A stretch of DNA of 64,000 nt from Mastigocoleus sp. MO_188.B34 (GTDB taxonomy: Bacteria > Cyanobacteriota > Cyanobacteriia > Cyanobacteriales > Nostocaceae), in contig NZ_JASJDK010000006.1 in assembly GCF_030065675.1 (NCBI RefSeq), forward strand, positions 41,104 to 105,103. Direction: 5' to 3'. Position 1 is the first letter of the stretch, and every line of letters begins with the position of its first letter. Positions 1-9,271 of this stretch are shown here, in pieces. Made by a program: the position numbers and the translations under genes. The notes below the pieces were generated by a model. The model saw only the letters and a list, made by a program, of their open reading frames with translations. It was not told the origin of the DNA and searched no databases.

Positions 1-2
1 AC

Positions 3-89
3 AACATGAGGAAATATAAGTTTTCGCGTCGGGTGTTGCAGTTGGGTTACGAGACAGATGATGAAACAGCTTTTTTACCTCTTAACTAA
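3..89 (+). CDS. C-terminal end of an unidentified protein (cut by window edge)
   Basis: An open frame runs from the window edge to a TAA at 87-89 and encodes 28 residues ending in the acidic, leucine-rich tail DDETAFLPLN. An ATG sits at 6-8 but is probably internal, since the frame is open to the edge. The piece is too short to identify. A small hairpin follows at 128-145, consistent with a real gene end. Confidence 0.35.
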   Translation, partial: NMRKYKFSRRVLQLGYETDDETAFLPLN

Positions 90-127
90 TTTTGAACTAA
101 ACAACGTTGGCTGTTGTCTCTGCCAGG

Positions 128-145
128 GAAGCTTTATTAAGCTTC
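128..145 (+). terminator. Possible hairpin after the edge gene
   Basis: GAAGCTT and AAGCTTC form a perfect 7-bp stem with a TATT loop, followed by an AT-rich stretch without a clean T run. It is a weak terminator candidate. The rest of the gap, 146-414, is AT-rich and I see nothing else in it. Confidence 0.3.
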
Positions 146-414
146 AATTATTAATTTATCACTACTTTTAAACTATGTGGTTTGTTCGTAACTAATCTTT
201 ACATTTTAGTATTAACAAAAGACATCCTATATTATCTATAATAACTCAAAATTTAGCACATGAAAGGATGCTTTGAAAGTATCGTGTTTATTAGTGAAGG
301 TAAATAATATGACTTTTTAAACATCCTCTAAGACTTTATTTTTGAGGTACTCTTTCCCCAAATACGTCTAATATGTATAAGACAGATAATGACTAAGCAG
401 CTAGAAAAGCGGAC

Positions 415-1401
415 GTGAAAAATCTTGAAGGTAAAGTCACATTAGTGACGGGTGCTACACGGGGAATTGGTAAAGGAATTGCAATTGGGCTGGGTGAAGC
501 AGGCGCAACTGTTTATATTACAGGACGTAGCCTCAATGATTCTGATTCCGATGGCGAGATTTCAGGTACTTTGAATGATACTCAAACAGCAGTTGAGTCT
601 GCTGGTGGTGTTTGCATTCCCGTTCGAGTAGACCATAGCGATGACGAGCAGGTGCGCTTACTATTTGAACGCATTCAAGACGAACAAAGCGGACAACTGG
701 ATCTATTGGTTAATAATGCTTATTCCGGCGTCAGAGCATTGAGAGATGCTCAAGGAAAACCATTTTGGAATTGCGAACCCAATTTATGGGATGCAATAAA
801 TAACGTTGGTCTTCGCAGTCACTACGTCGCCAGTATTTTTGCTGCTCGGATGATGACTAAAAATCTTTCAGGTTTGATTTGCACCATTTCCTCTTGGGGT
901 GGGATGTCTTATATCTTCGGTGCAGCATATGGTGCGGGAAAATCTGCATGCGATCGCTTAGCTGCTGATATGGCTGTCGAATTAAAATCCCACAGTGTTG
1001 CTTCTGTTTCAATTTGGCCTGGTATTGTTGGTACAGAGCATATTTCCAGCATGGCAGATGAAATTAAAGAGAAAAATATAAGCGATCCTCAAAGTAGAAT
1101 ATTTCGTGATCGCTACAATTGGGAAACCCCTCTACTAACAGGACGAGCGATCGCCATGCTAGCTTCCGAACCAAATGCAAATATAATGCGTCGTACGGGA
1201 CGGGTGCAAATTGTCGCCGAACTAGCTAAGCATTATGGAATCGTTGATCGGGATGGAAATCTTCCTGCATCACTCCGTTCTCTTCGCTTTGTACTACCTG
1301 CTGCGTTACCAGCACTCAGAAATTATTCGTCCTTAATTCCCGATTTGAAAGTACCGTGGTGGTTGATTTTATTGGGTGGACTTAGCTCTCCTAAAATTTG
1401 A
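415..1401 (+). CDS. Short-chain dehydrogenase/reductase, DHRS1-like
   Basis: A classical Rossmann-fold SDR oxidoreductase that transfers hydride between NAD(P)H and an unknown carbonyl or hydroxyl substrate in the cytosol. Visible motifs are the cofactor loop TGATRGIG (residues 12-19), NNAYSG (100-105), catalytic Ser near 159-160 and YGAGK with Tyr172/Lys176. The NNAYSG and SIWPGIVGTE segments and the long C-terminus ending in a hydrophobic VPWWLILLGG stretch resemble the DHRS1 subgroup, which is longer (about 310-330 residues) than ordinary 250-residue SDRs. The start is a GTG at 415; no earlier in-frame start fits the SDR N-terminus. It stands alone, with about 225 bp before the next gene. 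The substrate cannot be read from the sequence. Confidence 0.9.
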   Translation: MKNLEGKVTLVTGATRGIGKGIAIGLGEAGATVYITGRSLNDSDSDGEISGTLNDTQTAVESAGGVCIPVRVDHSDDEQVRLLFERIQDEQSGQLDLLVNNAYSGVRALRDAQGKPFWNCEPNLWDAINNVGLRSHYVASIFAARMMTKNLSGLICTISSWGGMSYIFGAAYGAGKSACDRLAADMAVELKSHSVASVSIWPGIVGTEHISSMADEIKEKNISDPQSRIFRDRYNWETPLLTGRAIAMLASEPNANIMRRTGRVQIVAELAKHYGIVDRDGNLPASLRSLRFVLPAALPALRNYSSLIPDLKVPWWLILLGGLSSPKI

Positions 1402-1627
1402 TGTGAGGATATTGCTTCTCACGGATATTTGTCTCACGGATATCTGATTGTAAGGGGTATTTGATTTCAAGCGGTTTAAGCTTGGCTTTTTTGGATTGCT
1501 ATATTAGTGATGTAGGGCTTGAAAATAAGTCGTAATATAGTTCATATTTTGAATTTTTAGTTGCGTCTAGCACAACACCTTAGCTACATAAAGACTAACG
1601 ATAAATATTAATCGTGAGAGTTTTGAA

Positions 1628-1882
1628 ATGAGCGAAAAAAAAATCAATACCCAAGAGTTAAAAGTGAGTGGTGATAAACTTCTCAGTCAAATTAAGGAAT
1701 TAGTTCGTAAAGGTAATATACGCCGTATCATCATCAAGAATGAGGATGCCAAAACTTTAATTGATATACCTCTAACCTTGGGAGTGGTTGGAGCTTTGCT
1801 TGCACCCCAGTTAGCTGCTATTGGTGCGATCGCAGCTCTGGTAACCCATTGTACTATCGTTTTTGAGAAAGTAGAGGATTAA
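1628..1882 (+). CDS. DUF4342 domain protein
   Basis: An 84-residue protein with the DUF4342 pattern: an N-terminal helix with the segment KVSGDKLLSQIKELVRKGN, a beta strand RRIIIKN, and a C-terminal hydrophobic glycine/alanine-rich segment (about residues 48-75) that could insert in or associate with a membrane. The family is widespread in bacteria and has no established function. The start is ATG 1628, placed shortly after a GAGAG purine stretch. It converges on the broken VOC gene and is separated from it by a hairpin. Confidence 0.85.
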   Translation: MSEKKINTQELKVSGDKLLSQIKELVRKGNIRRIIIKNEDAKTLIDIPLTLGVVGALLAPQLAAIGAIAALVTHCTIVFEKVED

Positions 1883-1891
1883 CCGACCCAA

Positions 1892-1946
1892 CCCAACCTC
1901 CCCTTAGCGGAAGCAATGCGTCAGCATTAGGGGAGGAATGTTGGGT
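1892..1946. terminator. Imperfect hairpin between convergent genes
   Basis: CCCAACCTCCCCT on the left pairs with AGGGGAG and GTTGGG on the right, with a 3-nt bulge and an approximately 20-nt loop. It lies between two genes that point at each other, so it may end transcription from both sides, but neither side has a long T run. Confidence 0.4.
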
Positions 1947-1947
1947 A

Positions 1948-2394
1948 TTAACTGGCGAATTCTAAAGCTACACGTCGCTGAATTTCTTCACTGGAAAGCT
2001 CTTCAATGTGAGAACTGATTGACCAATTATGACCGAATGGGTCTACAACTCTACCTTATCTATCGCCCCAGAAGGTGTTTTCTAAAGCCATTGTTACTTT
2101 TGCACCTGCATTTACGGCTCGCTCAAACCATAAATCTGCATCATCAATTTGCAAATGAATACTCACCGGAGAAGCATTTAAAGTTTTTGCTGAGAGATGA
2201 CCGCAATCAGGAAATTCATCATTGAGAAAGATGATTGAGTTACCGATTTGTAATTCTGCATGCATGATTTTCTGTTTGTCTGGTGTGAGCATGCGATACT
2301 TTTCTTCCGCACCAAAGGCTTGTTTGTAGAATTCGATGGCGGATGCTGCATCGTTAACTATAAGAGAGGTATAGACGCAGTTGTGTGATATCAA
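1948..2394 (-). pseudogene. Glyoxalase/VOC superfamily protein broken by one in-frame stop
   Basis: The intact part (2056-2394) encodes 112 residues of a PhnB-like vicinal-oxygen-chelate protein: SLIVNDAASAIEFYKQAFGA, then IMHAELQIGNS and a C-terminal strand ending WGDR. At 2056-2058 a TAA occurs where this family usually has the Tyr of WGDRYG. The same frame then stays open to a second TAA at 1948-1950 and encodes a perfect family C-terminus (GRVVDPFGHNWSISSH, then EELSSEEIQRRV). The undisrupted protein would be 148 residues. A single base change (TAT or TAC to TAA) therefore separates this from an intact gene. It could be a recent pseudogene, a sequencing error or a readthrough site. Confidence 0.85.
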
Positions 2395-2500
2395 GCTGCA
2401 TGGGTATTTTGCCTTTCCTATGTCAGATTTATCTTACACTTCATGATTATATAAGTTTTACTTTAATACACATCAACATCTTTACAATACTTTCCGTTCT

Positions 2501-2536
2501 AAAGTGTATAAGTTGATTTTACGTACATCTAAATAA
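2501..2536 (+). promoter_or_regulatory. Conserved upstream motif, copy A
   Basis: This copy shares GTATAAGTTGATTTTAC followed by CTAAATAA with copies at 7936 and 23596. All three lie in gaps within or just before the CIS cluster. Copy A is about 500 bp before the AAA+ ATPase and is separated from it by the transposase relic. Role unknown: it may be a promoter or regulator site, or a short dispersed repeat. Confidence 0.4.
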
Positions 2537-2705
2537 AGACAGGAATTATTACAATAAGATAAAACCAATAAACGAGGTCAAAAAATTCTGTCTAGAACAA
2601 AGATTCAAGGAAGCATTTTGATAATGATGTAACAAATATAGCTAATTATTTCATGAACAAAAATCATTATGTTTGCGATCAATATAAGACATATGTCGTA
2701 GTAAC

Positions 2706-2961
2706 TCTGCTTTAGGTGCATACTACCGTCGTATGCAGTCACCCATGGGTTCTCCAAAAGCAATTACCGCCACTACTCATAAATTAGCACGTATTTTTTA
2801 TTATCTTTGGACATCCGGAGACACTTACTTATACTGACCCTGGTATAGATGCTTATGAGCAACAGTATAAAGAAAGGATACTTAAAAATCTTAAGAAAAA
2901 AGCTAAGACTTTTGGCTTTGAACTTACTGCTATTTCAACACCTACCGAATGTACTTCTTAG
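2706..2961 (+). pseudogene. IS110-family transposase relic (C-terminal part)
   Basis: One frame from 2706 reads SALGAYYRRMQS, then GSPKAITATTHKLARIFYYL, the end of an IS110-type (transposase_20) domain. Near 2825 the homology shifts to another frame, which reads YTDPGIDAYEQQYKERILKN and KKAKTFGFEL and stops with TAG at 2959-2961. No N-terminal DEDD domain is visible upstream, so this is a truncated, frameshifted relic. It sits between the VOC pseudogene and the first CIS gene and marks the boundary of the cluster. The rest of 2395-3034 is noncoding apart from copy A of the conserved motif. Confidence 0.75.
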
Positions 2962-3034
2962 AAGTTAAGGTAACTTTTCCTGAAGATATTCACAGTCCCG
3001 TCTCTTCCGACGGCAAATATATATAACATCAAAG

Positions 3035-5194
3035 ATGAATGTTTTATGTCTTAACAATTTGCTTTCAGCATTGCGGCAACTCGATCTGTTGCTCAAGTAT
3101 ACGTTTAAAAATGCCCAAAAATACAATGGAGATGAGTCACTAACCGATCCTTATCGAGGTCTTTACATCAATGAAGATGATATAAAACGCGACTTACTAC
3201 AGGAACCGGGTGTTTCACTTTTGTTGGATCACCAGGTTGATTTAGAGGGAATATTTACTCAAATTATCAACAGCTCTTCAACTTTAACTAACTTGTATCA
3301 AAGTTTTAATTTATCTTTATTTGATTTAGTTATTGTCTTAATAGCCTTAGCACCAGAACTTGACCTGCGTTACGAGCGGATATATGCATATTTACAAGAT
3401 GATGTTACTCGCAAGCGTCCTAGCATAGATTTAGCAGTGAATTTACTATGTGCTTCTGCATCAGAAAAACTGAAGCGGTTGGTTCATTTTGCGACTGATG
3501 CGCCGTTAATTAGTCAAGGCTTAGTAACTTTATTCCCAGATCCAAATCAAATCAAACCGCCCTTATTGGCTCATTATTTCAAGCTAGATGAGCAGGTTGT
3601 TCGTTACTTGTTAGGTGAAGTAAAACTTGACCCACGATTAGCAAATTTTTGCTGGTTGGGTAAGTCCGAATACGTTTTACAACAGTTAACATTAGATCGG
3701 GAGATCAAACTTGCTTTAGGAAAACTGACCGAACAAGCACATCAAAGTCAACAACCACTGCGGCTTTATTTTTATGGCGCACAAGGAGTAGGAAAAAGTC
3801 GAACCGCTAAAGCGATCGCCAACCATTTAGGAGTACCAATCATAACTGCAGATTTGAAGATAGTGGTACAACTAAAACTGGATTTTGATTTGATTTTACG
3901 GTTGTTGCTGCGGGAAGCTAAACTACACAATGGGATTTTATATTTGTCTGGAGTTGATGAAATTCTCAGTCAAAAACAGTACGGCGAGTATCATCACCTG
4001 CTCACTGCTCTGACTCAAAGCAAAGGAATTATTATTTTAGGAGGTAAAAAACCCTGTGATTCTGATACTATTAAATCTATAAATGCAATTTCTGTAGGGT
4101 TTGACCTGCCAAATTTTGCTCTACGTCGGACTTATTGGCAAGCTTCTGCAACTCAAATAGGTATAAAACTCAATGAAGAAGAGATTGATATATTGAGCGA
4201 TCGCTTCCGTTTAACGCCCGAACAGATTGATGGCGCGATCGCGATCGCTCGCAACAAAATTCTTTGGAGTCAGGCTACAAATTCGGAGGAAGCACAGATG
4301 CAAGGATCGCAGCAGTCGGATGCACAAATCAACATCACGGAATTATTTGCTGCAACCCGCATGCAATCGGGACAGGATCTAACAGGATTAGCACGCAAAA
4401 TTACACCCAAACATACTTGGGAGAATATAATCTTACCAAAACATCAACTTAGGCAACTGCAAGAAATTTGCAATCAAGTTAAGTATCACCACATAGTCTG
4501 CAACCAGTGGGGATTTGACCAAACCCTTTCTCTCGGAAAAGGTATTAATGTACTTTTTTCTGGTTTACCAGGTACGGGTAAGACTATGGCTGCAGAGGTT
4601 ATTGCTAACGAGTTGCAGTTAGATATGTACAAAATCGACCTGTCCCAAATTGTTAGTAAGTATATCGGTGAGACAGAAAAGAACTTAGATCGGGTGTTTA
4701 CAGCAGCGGTAAATTCCAATGCCATACTGTTATTTGATGAAGCAGATGCTCTATTTGGGAAGCGTTCTGAAGTTAAAGACGCCCATGATAGATATGCAAA
4801 TCTTGAAGTTGCTTACCTGTTACAAAAAATGGAAGAGTACGAGGGGATTACAATTCTCACCACGAACTTACGCCAAAATTTGGATGAAGCATTCACCCGT
4901 CGCATCCGTTTTATTATTGAGTTTCCCTTCCCCGAAGCAGAGCATCGTTTGCAAATCTGGCAGAGGATTTTTCCCCAGCAAACACCATTGTCAGAGGATG
5001 TGAATCTCAATTCCATCGCCCAAAAGTTTCAGATCGCTGGGGGTAGTATACGAAATATAGCTGTAGCAGCGGCTTTTCTGGCGGCTGAAGAGGGTAAGGC
5101 TGTTGGGATGAATCACTTACTTCAAGCTATAAAGCGGGAGCTTCGAAAGATGGGGCGGTTAATAAATGAGGAAGATTTTCAGAAAATGAGTTAA
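3035..5194 (+). CDS. CIS-associated AAA+ ATPase (Afp15/Pvc15-like)
   Basis: A 719-residue double-AAA protein of the kind that accompanies nearly every extracellular-type contractile injection system, where it is thought to help assemble or recycle the tail or load cargo. Residues 1-230 are a helical N-domain. The first ATPase module has Walker A GAQGVGKS (248-255) but a weak Walker B (LYLSGVDE, 302-309). The second is complete: Walker A GLPGTGKT (510-517), Walker B ILLFDEAD (564-571), sensor TTN (609-611) and the arginines of TRRIRF (621-626). The second module probably does the hydrolysis. It is the first gene of the CIS block and is set apart by gaps on both sides, so it may have its own promoter. 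Ribosome binding site at ATG 3035 is poor. Confidence 0.92.
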   Translation: MNVLCLNNLLSALRQLDLLLKYTFKNAQKYNGDESLTDPYRGLYINEDDIKRDLLQEPGVSLLLDHQVDLEGIFTQIINSSSTLTNLYQSFNLSLFDLVIVLIALAPELDLRYERIYAYLQDDVTRKRPSIDLAVNLLCASASEKLKRLVHFATDAPLISQGLVTLFPDPNQIKPPLLAHYFKLDEQVVRYLLGEVKLDPRLANFCWLGKSEYVLQQLTLDREIKLALGKLTEQAHQSQQPLRLYFYGAQGVGKSRTAKAIANHLGVPIITADLKIVVQLKLDFDLILRLLLREAKLHNGILYLSGVDEILSQKQYGEYHHLLTALTQSKGIIILGGKKPCDSDTIKSINAISVGFDLPNFALRRTYWQASATQIGIKLNEEEIDILSDRFRLTPEQIDGAIAIARNKILWSQATNSEEAQMQGSQQSDAQINITELFAATRMQSGQDLTGLARKITPKHTWENIILPKHQLRQLQEICNQVKYHHIVCNQWGFDQTLSLGKGINVLFSGLPGTGKTMAAEVIANELQLDMYKIDLSQIVSKYIGETEKNLDRVFTAAVNSNAILLFDEADALFGKRSEVKDAHDRYANLEVAYLLQKMEEYEGITILTTNLRQNLDEAFTRRIRFIIEFPFPEAEHRLQIWQRIFPQQTPLSEDVNLNSIAQKFQIAGGSIRNIAVAAAFLAAEEGKAVGMNHLLQAIKRELRKMGRLINEEDFQKMS

Positions 5195-5447
5195 GAGTAT
5201 ACCGAAAAATAGTTAATTAACAATCTAATTAGGAAGAAATACAATTTAAACATAAGTCTGTCAATCGAGTGTCCCAGTCGCAAAGTGTCATCTTATGATT
5301 TCCGAAATCTATGAATTATCAGGGATTGAGGAGCTGATAACTTACAAAGTGTGTAAGTAAATAGTACAGGCAACTACTTTAATATTAAAGTTTTAACTTC
5401 AAGGCAATTTTTTCGCGATCGCAGATAAATAATTGAGGCAATCAATT

Positions 5448-5476
5448 TTGACAAATACTTGTAACAAATCTTATGG
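5448..5476 (+). promoter_or_regulatory. Candidate sigma-70-type promoter for the DUF4157 gene
   Basis: TTGACA (5448-5453) is followed after 17 bp by TTATGG (5471-5476), a weak -10. It lies in a 297-bp gap right before the ribosome site GAGGTGG of the next gene. This leaves a very short leader, which lowers confidence. Confidence 0.3.
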
Positions 5477-5491
5477 CTGACGAGGTGGATA

Positions 5492-7096
5492 ATGGCAAAG
5501 GAAAAGCAGGAAAGAACTTTAAATAATCAATCTCAGCATAAACAACACAGGGATTCCCAGGATACAGAACTATTATTTCAACAGAGAATCGGCTCAAGTC
5601 AAAGTAATTCAATAGGGCAAAGAATAAGTCGGATAAGCAATGTTCCTTCCATAGCAGCCCATTCTGCGATGCTCAATCGTGCCCCTGCAAAACAACAATC
5701 TGCTAACAGGCACTTGCTATTGCAGTTGCAGCGACAACATGGAAATAGATATGTACAGCGGGTGGTGCAAGAAGCACAACAACAGAACCAACCTGTGATT
5801 CAAACGAAACTGACTCTAGGTGCAGTGGGTGACAAATACGAACAGGAAGCGGATCGCGTCGCCAAGCAAGTGGTGAATAGTATTTCATCTACAAATCAAG
5901 AACCCGTGCAAAGGATGGAACCTGAGGATGAGGAACTGGCACAAATGAAGCCAGATATTCAGCGGATGGCTGTGGGTGAAGCAATAGAGGTGGATCCAAG
6001 TGTCGAAGATGCGATTCAACGGGCGCGAGGTAGGGGACAACCTTTAGCAGAGAATGTGCGCGTACCAATGGAACAGGCATTTGGGGCTGATTTTAGTGGG
6101 GTGAGGGTGCATACGGGTAGCCAATCACACCATTTGAATCAATCGATACAGGCGCGGGCTTTCACTACGGAGCAGGATGTGTTCTTTCGTCAGGGGGAAT
6201 ATAATCCAGGTAGTCGGAGTGGGCAGGAGTTGTTGGCTCATGAGTTGACTCATGTAGTTCAGCAGAGTGGTGCAGTCCAGCGATCGCAAAATCCAAAACC
6301 TACCCTACAGCGTGAAGAAACAGCAATTATACAAAGGGTAGTTTACGATAATATGGCTGAAATGTGGAATGACGTCCATAGTGGCTATTCGCAAGAGAAG
6401 ATTCAAAATATTCTTAAAGATTCTGTGCTGTCCGCACAATATAACGACGCAGCTGCCCAATTACCTAACTGTAATTTTGTTCAAGTTCAAGGCACAGCAC
6501 CTCAAGCTAAATCAACACCTGACGCAGACCAACCTTATAGGATAGAGTGGGACACGGCGACACAACTCTCTCTTGATGAGGATTACTTTGCAAGTGCTAT
6601 TATTCATGAACTGGCTCATGCTGCATCATCACAACAGTATCGAAGAAATGGAGTTGATGACAGGGAACTTATTTGGGCTAACATGAATTTGCCTCCTGCG
6701 GAGGGTCTTGTCGATACTGAAACTGGGATGAGTGATAATCAATTGGAATCATATCAAACTCAAATGGAGACAATTGATAAAAATTGGCTAGGTATAGAAA
6801 AGGAGGCTACGGCAGATAAGACGTCGGGAAAACTTCCCCAGCTTCACTACGACCATATATATCAAAGAATCCAATATGCCTTGGGTACAGGCTTTGTCCA
6901 CAACGATACAGTCTTAGCAGATATGCTGTACTACTTAAAAGCGAAGAGATTAGATAATACAAGGACATATTCATTCGCAAGACGTATGCTCAATGAAGCC
7001 AATGATCGTCGTAGGAATGGTTTTTGGTCTAGGAGTGATACTGAAGTCAGAGTAGTTGATAGCAAAGCATGGTGGTTTCAATTTTGGAAATGGTAA
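5492..7096 (+). CDS. DUF4157 protein with second HExxH metallopeptidase-like domain (candidate CIS cargo)
   Basis: A 534-residue protein built as known eCIS-linked DUF4157 proteins are. The Gln-rich disordered N-terminus carries the conserved motif LQRQHGNRYVQRV (about 79-91), then LTLGAVGDKYEQEADRVA (107-124), then DUF4157 (about 180-265) with HELTH at 250-254. Beyond it, residues 285-534 form a second domain with its own zinc-type motif, SAIIHELAHAASS with HELAH at 372-376, and a possible third ligand among later acidic residues (EKEATADK, 436-443). DUF4157 marks proteins tied to CIS particles, often as cargo tags. The extra C-terminal peptidase-like domain makes this a good candidate effector, released or activated after delivery. 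Catalysis is inferred from the motif only. Start ATG 5492 follows GAGGTGG. Confidence 0.88.
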   Translation: MAKEKQERTLNNQSQHKQHRDSQDTELLFQQRIGSSQSNSIGQRISRISNVPSIAAHSAMLNRAPAKQQSANRHLLLQLQRQHGNRYVQRVVQEAQQQNQPVIQTKLTLGAVGDKYEQEADRVAKQVVNSISSTNQEPVQRMEPEDEELAQMKPDIQRMAVGEAIEVDPSVEDAIQRARGRGQPLAENVRVPMEQAFGADFSGVRVHTGSQSHHLNQSIQARAFTTEQDVFFRQGEYNPGSRSGQELLAHELTHVVQQSGAVQRSQNPKPTLQREETAIIQRVVYDNMAEMWNDVHSGYSQEKIQNILKDSVLSAQYNDAAAQLPNCNFVQVQGTAPQAKSTPDADQPYRIEWDTATQLSLDEDYFASAIIHELAHAASSQQYRRNGVDDRELIWANMNLPPAEGLVDTETGMSDNQLESYQTQMETIDKNWLGIEKEATADKTSGKLPQLHYDHIYQRIQYALGTGFVHNDTVLADMLYYLKAKRLDNTRTYSFARRMLNEANDRRRNGFWSRSDTEVRVVDSKAWWFQFWKW

Positions 7097-7229
7097 TTAC
7101 AGTGCGCTCGCCGATCTTGTAGTGGACTAACACGCCTAAAATGTTGCAATAGATTTGTCCTAAAATTTATTTCAATTAATGATTTTTGGATTTTGCTAAT
7201 GCACTATTTTAGCTGTGTCAGTCCAGTAG

Positions 7230-7255
7230 GGTGCGTTAACGAAGTGTAACGCACC
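7230..7255. terminator. Perfect 9-bp inverted repeat
   Basis: GGTGCGTTA and TAACGCACC form a perfect stem around an 8-nt loop, between the DUF4157 gene and the DUF4255 gene. The type of sequence (GGTGCGTTA...TAACGCACC) recurs in cyanobacterial genomes as a small dispersed palindrome. It could act as a terminator, but there is no T run. Confidence 0.4.
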
Positions 7256-7346
7256 GTCGGGATCTCTTCTGAATCACTGATGCACTACCAATTTGACCAA
7301 CTTACTTAACTGCACCAAAAATAGAGCTTCCTGGGAGAGAAAGCGA

Positions 7347-7913
7347 ATGTTTCAAGACCTCGATAACACCCTCAGAGAATTGCTGAAACAAAAAGTACCG
7401 ATTGATGACACTCAAATAGATATAAAATTTGAGCTACCCAATCAAGACTGGGAAAGCAAACTACAGAAAGCAACAATTAATCTGTTTCTCTACGACATCC
7501 GCGAGAATCTTGGGTTACGGAGTAACGAAAAGTATTTAAACCGCAATGGTGCTACAGGGACTGAAACTATAGCACCCGTCCGCATGGATTTGTCTTATAT
7601 GATTACGGTTTGGACAAAAGAAATTGTGGATGAACATCGACTACAAGGAAGTATTCTAAAAACTTTGTTACGCTATCCCACCCTACCAACTGAAGTTCTG
7701 CAAGGAGATATGAACCAACCTCTTCCCTTACGTGCTTGGGTGAGTCAACCAGAAAAAACACCTAATATTTGGGATTTTTGGTCTTCTCTAGATGGACGAC
7801 TGAAGGCTGGTTTAAGTTATGTGGTGACAGTTCCCGTTCAACCCTTTACCCCAGTGGAAGTACCTCTAGTTACCGAAAAAACAATAACATTGAAACACCG
7901 AAGAGAATCTTAG
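7347..7913 (+). CDS. DUF4255 (Pvc16_N) tail-terminator/cap protein of the CIS
   Basis: 188 residues matching the DUF4255/Pvc16 family, whose members cap the distal end of the tube-sheath complex and stop polymerisation. Typical segments are the N-terminal MFQDLDNTLRELL, the strand TINLFLYDIRENLGLRSNE and RMDLSYMITVWTKE. The frame is open upstream to an ATG-less TTG-type start at 7293, but the family starts at MFQDLDN and a GGGAGAGAAAG ribosome site precedes ATG 7347, so that start is chosen. It lies between the effector candidate and the structural genes. Confidence 0.9.
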   Translation: MFQDLDNTLRELLKQKVPIDDTQIDIKFELPNQDWESKLQKATINLFLYDIRENLGLRSNEKYLNRNGATGTETIAPVRMDLSYMITVWTKEIVDEHRLQGSILKTLLRYPTLPTEVLQGDMNQPLPLRAWVSQPEKTPNIWDFWSSLDGRLKAGLSYVVTVPVQPFTPVEVPLVTEKTITLKHRRES

Positions 7914-7935
7914 TAATTTTGTGAATATTTTTTCC

Positions 7936-7971
7936 AAAGTGCATAAGTTGATTTTACTGATAACTAAATAA
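7936..7971 (+). promoter_or_regulatory. Conserved upstream motif, copy B
   Basis: GCATAAGTTGATTTTAC then ACTAAATAA, nearly identical to copy A at 2501: 21 of the 22 core bases, starting at the AAAG, are the same. It lies just 3' of the DUF4255 stop and about 640 bp before the next gene. Confidence 0.4.
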
Positions 7972-8610
7972 GGATAACAAAGATGAGAAATAAAACTTTT
8001 TGTAAATAAAAATAGCAAACTTCCAGAAAAAGGTATAAGCTACTATCAGGAAATAAACATACAAACTGATTGTAAAAATTAAAAATCTGAGAAGCAAAAA
8101 ACAGATTTATCAAAGAAAATTAGTTTGAAAAAGATTCACAATATTTACAAATAAAATACCTAATATAACTTAATCAATTACGAAATCTATTCTATTTATA
8201 TTAGGTAGTAATATCGAAGTCATATTGCCTCTATTCCTATAATTTAGATATTGTGATTTATGTAGACATAATGCATTTTTATCATGAACCAATTGATGAT
8301 TATTGAAGATATCATTTCATAAAATAAATCTTAATTCTTCAATTGCTTCATTTTGTTGGTTGACTTGTGTTTTACATATAGAACAATTCAAACATTAATC
8401 AAGTATTAGCATTGTATTGTCAATCAAACAATGGTCTACTCAAATGATTTTTACAGATACTCTTTCTGGAATGAAAAGCTTGAGTTTATAGCACTACGCA
8501 TTTAGGTTAGGATATTGGCGGAAGCTAAAACCTATAACCAGTAGACTTTTGACTTTTGACTTTTTACTTGCGCGTAGCGTTATAATATCTGCACCCACCT
8601 CATTGAAGAA
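7972..8610. other. Gene-free AT-rich gap
   Basis: About 640 bp of low-GC sequence with stop codons in all frames. I see no small gene, tRNA or clear hairpin. It may contain the leader and promoter of the main structural operon that starts at 8611. Confidence 0.5.
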
Positions 8611-9213
8611 ATGATAATTAAAGCCAGTCACAAAGTTGCAATTGCGGGAACAATAAAGGATGAATTTACGGAGCAACCCATTGCAGACACCATTGTCAAT
8701 ATAGTAGGTCAAAATTTCAACATTTGGGCAACTGAAAATGGCTCCTTCTATTTAATAGGAGAACCAAAAAGTCCAATCAAATTACCTACATCCCTCGCCA
8801 AAATTGAAAATGGTTTTTTCAATTTCATGGATTTACCTGATGGTGAGTATAAGCTAAAAGTTTCAGCCCCTAATTTTAAACTTCGATATGAACAAGATAA
8901 GGAAATTGATGTTACAGCACCAAATTTGCAAATATCAGTAGAACTATCTCCAACCCAATTGACTGGAAATGTCAGACGCAGTGATAATCAGGAGCCTATT
9001 TCTCAAGCCTTAGTTAAACTTGGTGGTAGCGAATACCAAACTTTTACTGATATAGAAGGTAAATACACCTTATCAGATATCGTGGCGAGTTCCCCTACAA
9101 TACAGGTTTCTCACAAAAGTTTTGAGCTATCTACCCGGAAACTAGAACAGCAACTAAATCCAGGAGAAAAACGCACAGAAGATTTTAGCTTAAAACCACT
9201 AAATTCGATTTAA
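8611..9213 (+). CDS. Carboxypeptidase-regulatory-like beta-sandwich protein of the CIS cluster
   Basis: 200 residues made of two Ig-like carboxypeptidase-regulatory modules: residues 10-100 (VAIAGTIKDEFTEQPIADTIVN, split here as GTIKDEFTEQPI and later LPDGEYKLKVSAPNF) and 115-195 (LTGNVRRSDNQEPISQALV and DIEGKYTLSDI, then VSHKSFE). There is no signal peptide. In this class of module the fold is non-catalytic and serves as a spacer or binding unit. It is the first gene of the run that continues into the sheath genes (58-bp gap to the sheath ATG), so it is probably a structural or assembly accessory of the tail. Specific role unknown. Confidence 0.75.
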   Translation: MIIKASHKVAIAGTIKDEFTEQPIADTIVNIVGQNFNIWATENGSFYLIGEPKSPIKLPTSLAKIENGFFNFMDLPDGEYKLKVSAPNFKLRYEQDKEIDVTAPNLQISVELSPTQLTGNVRRSDNQEPISQALVKLGGSEYQTFTDIEGKYTLSDIVASSPTIQVSHKSFELSTRKLEQQLNPGEKRTEDFSLKPLNSI

Positions 9214-9271
9214 CTTGATTAGTTTATCTTGTATCAAAAATAGTATTTTAGTTAATCTCAAGGAGAATATT

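Noticed and set aside
2019..2225. 68-codon plus-strand frame
   Set aside because: Complement of the VOC pseudogene, low-complexity Leu/His sequence.
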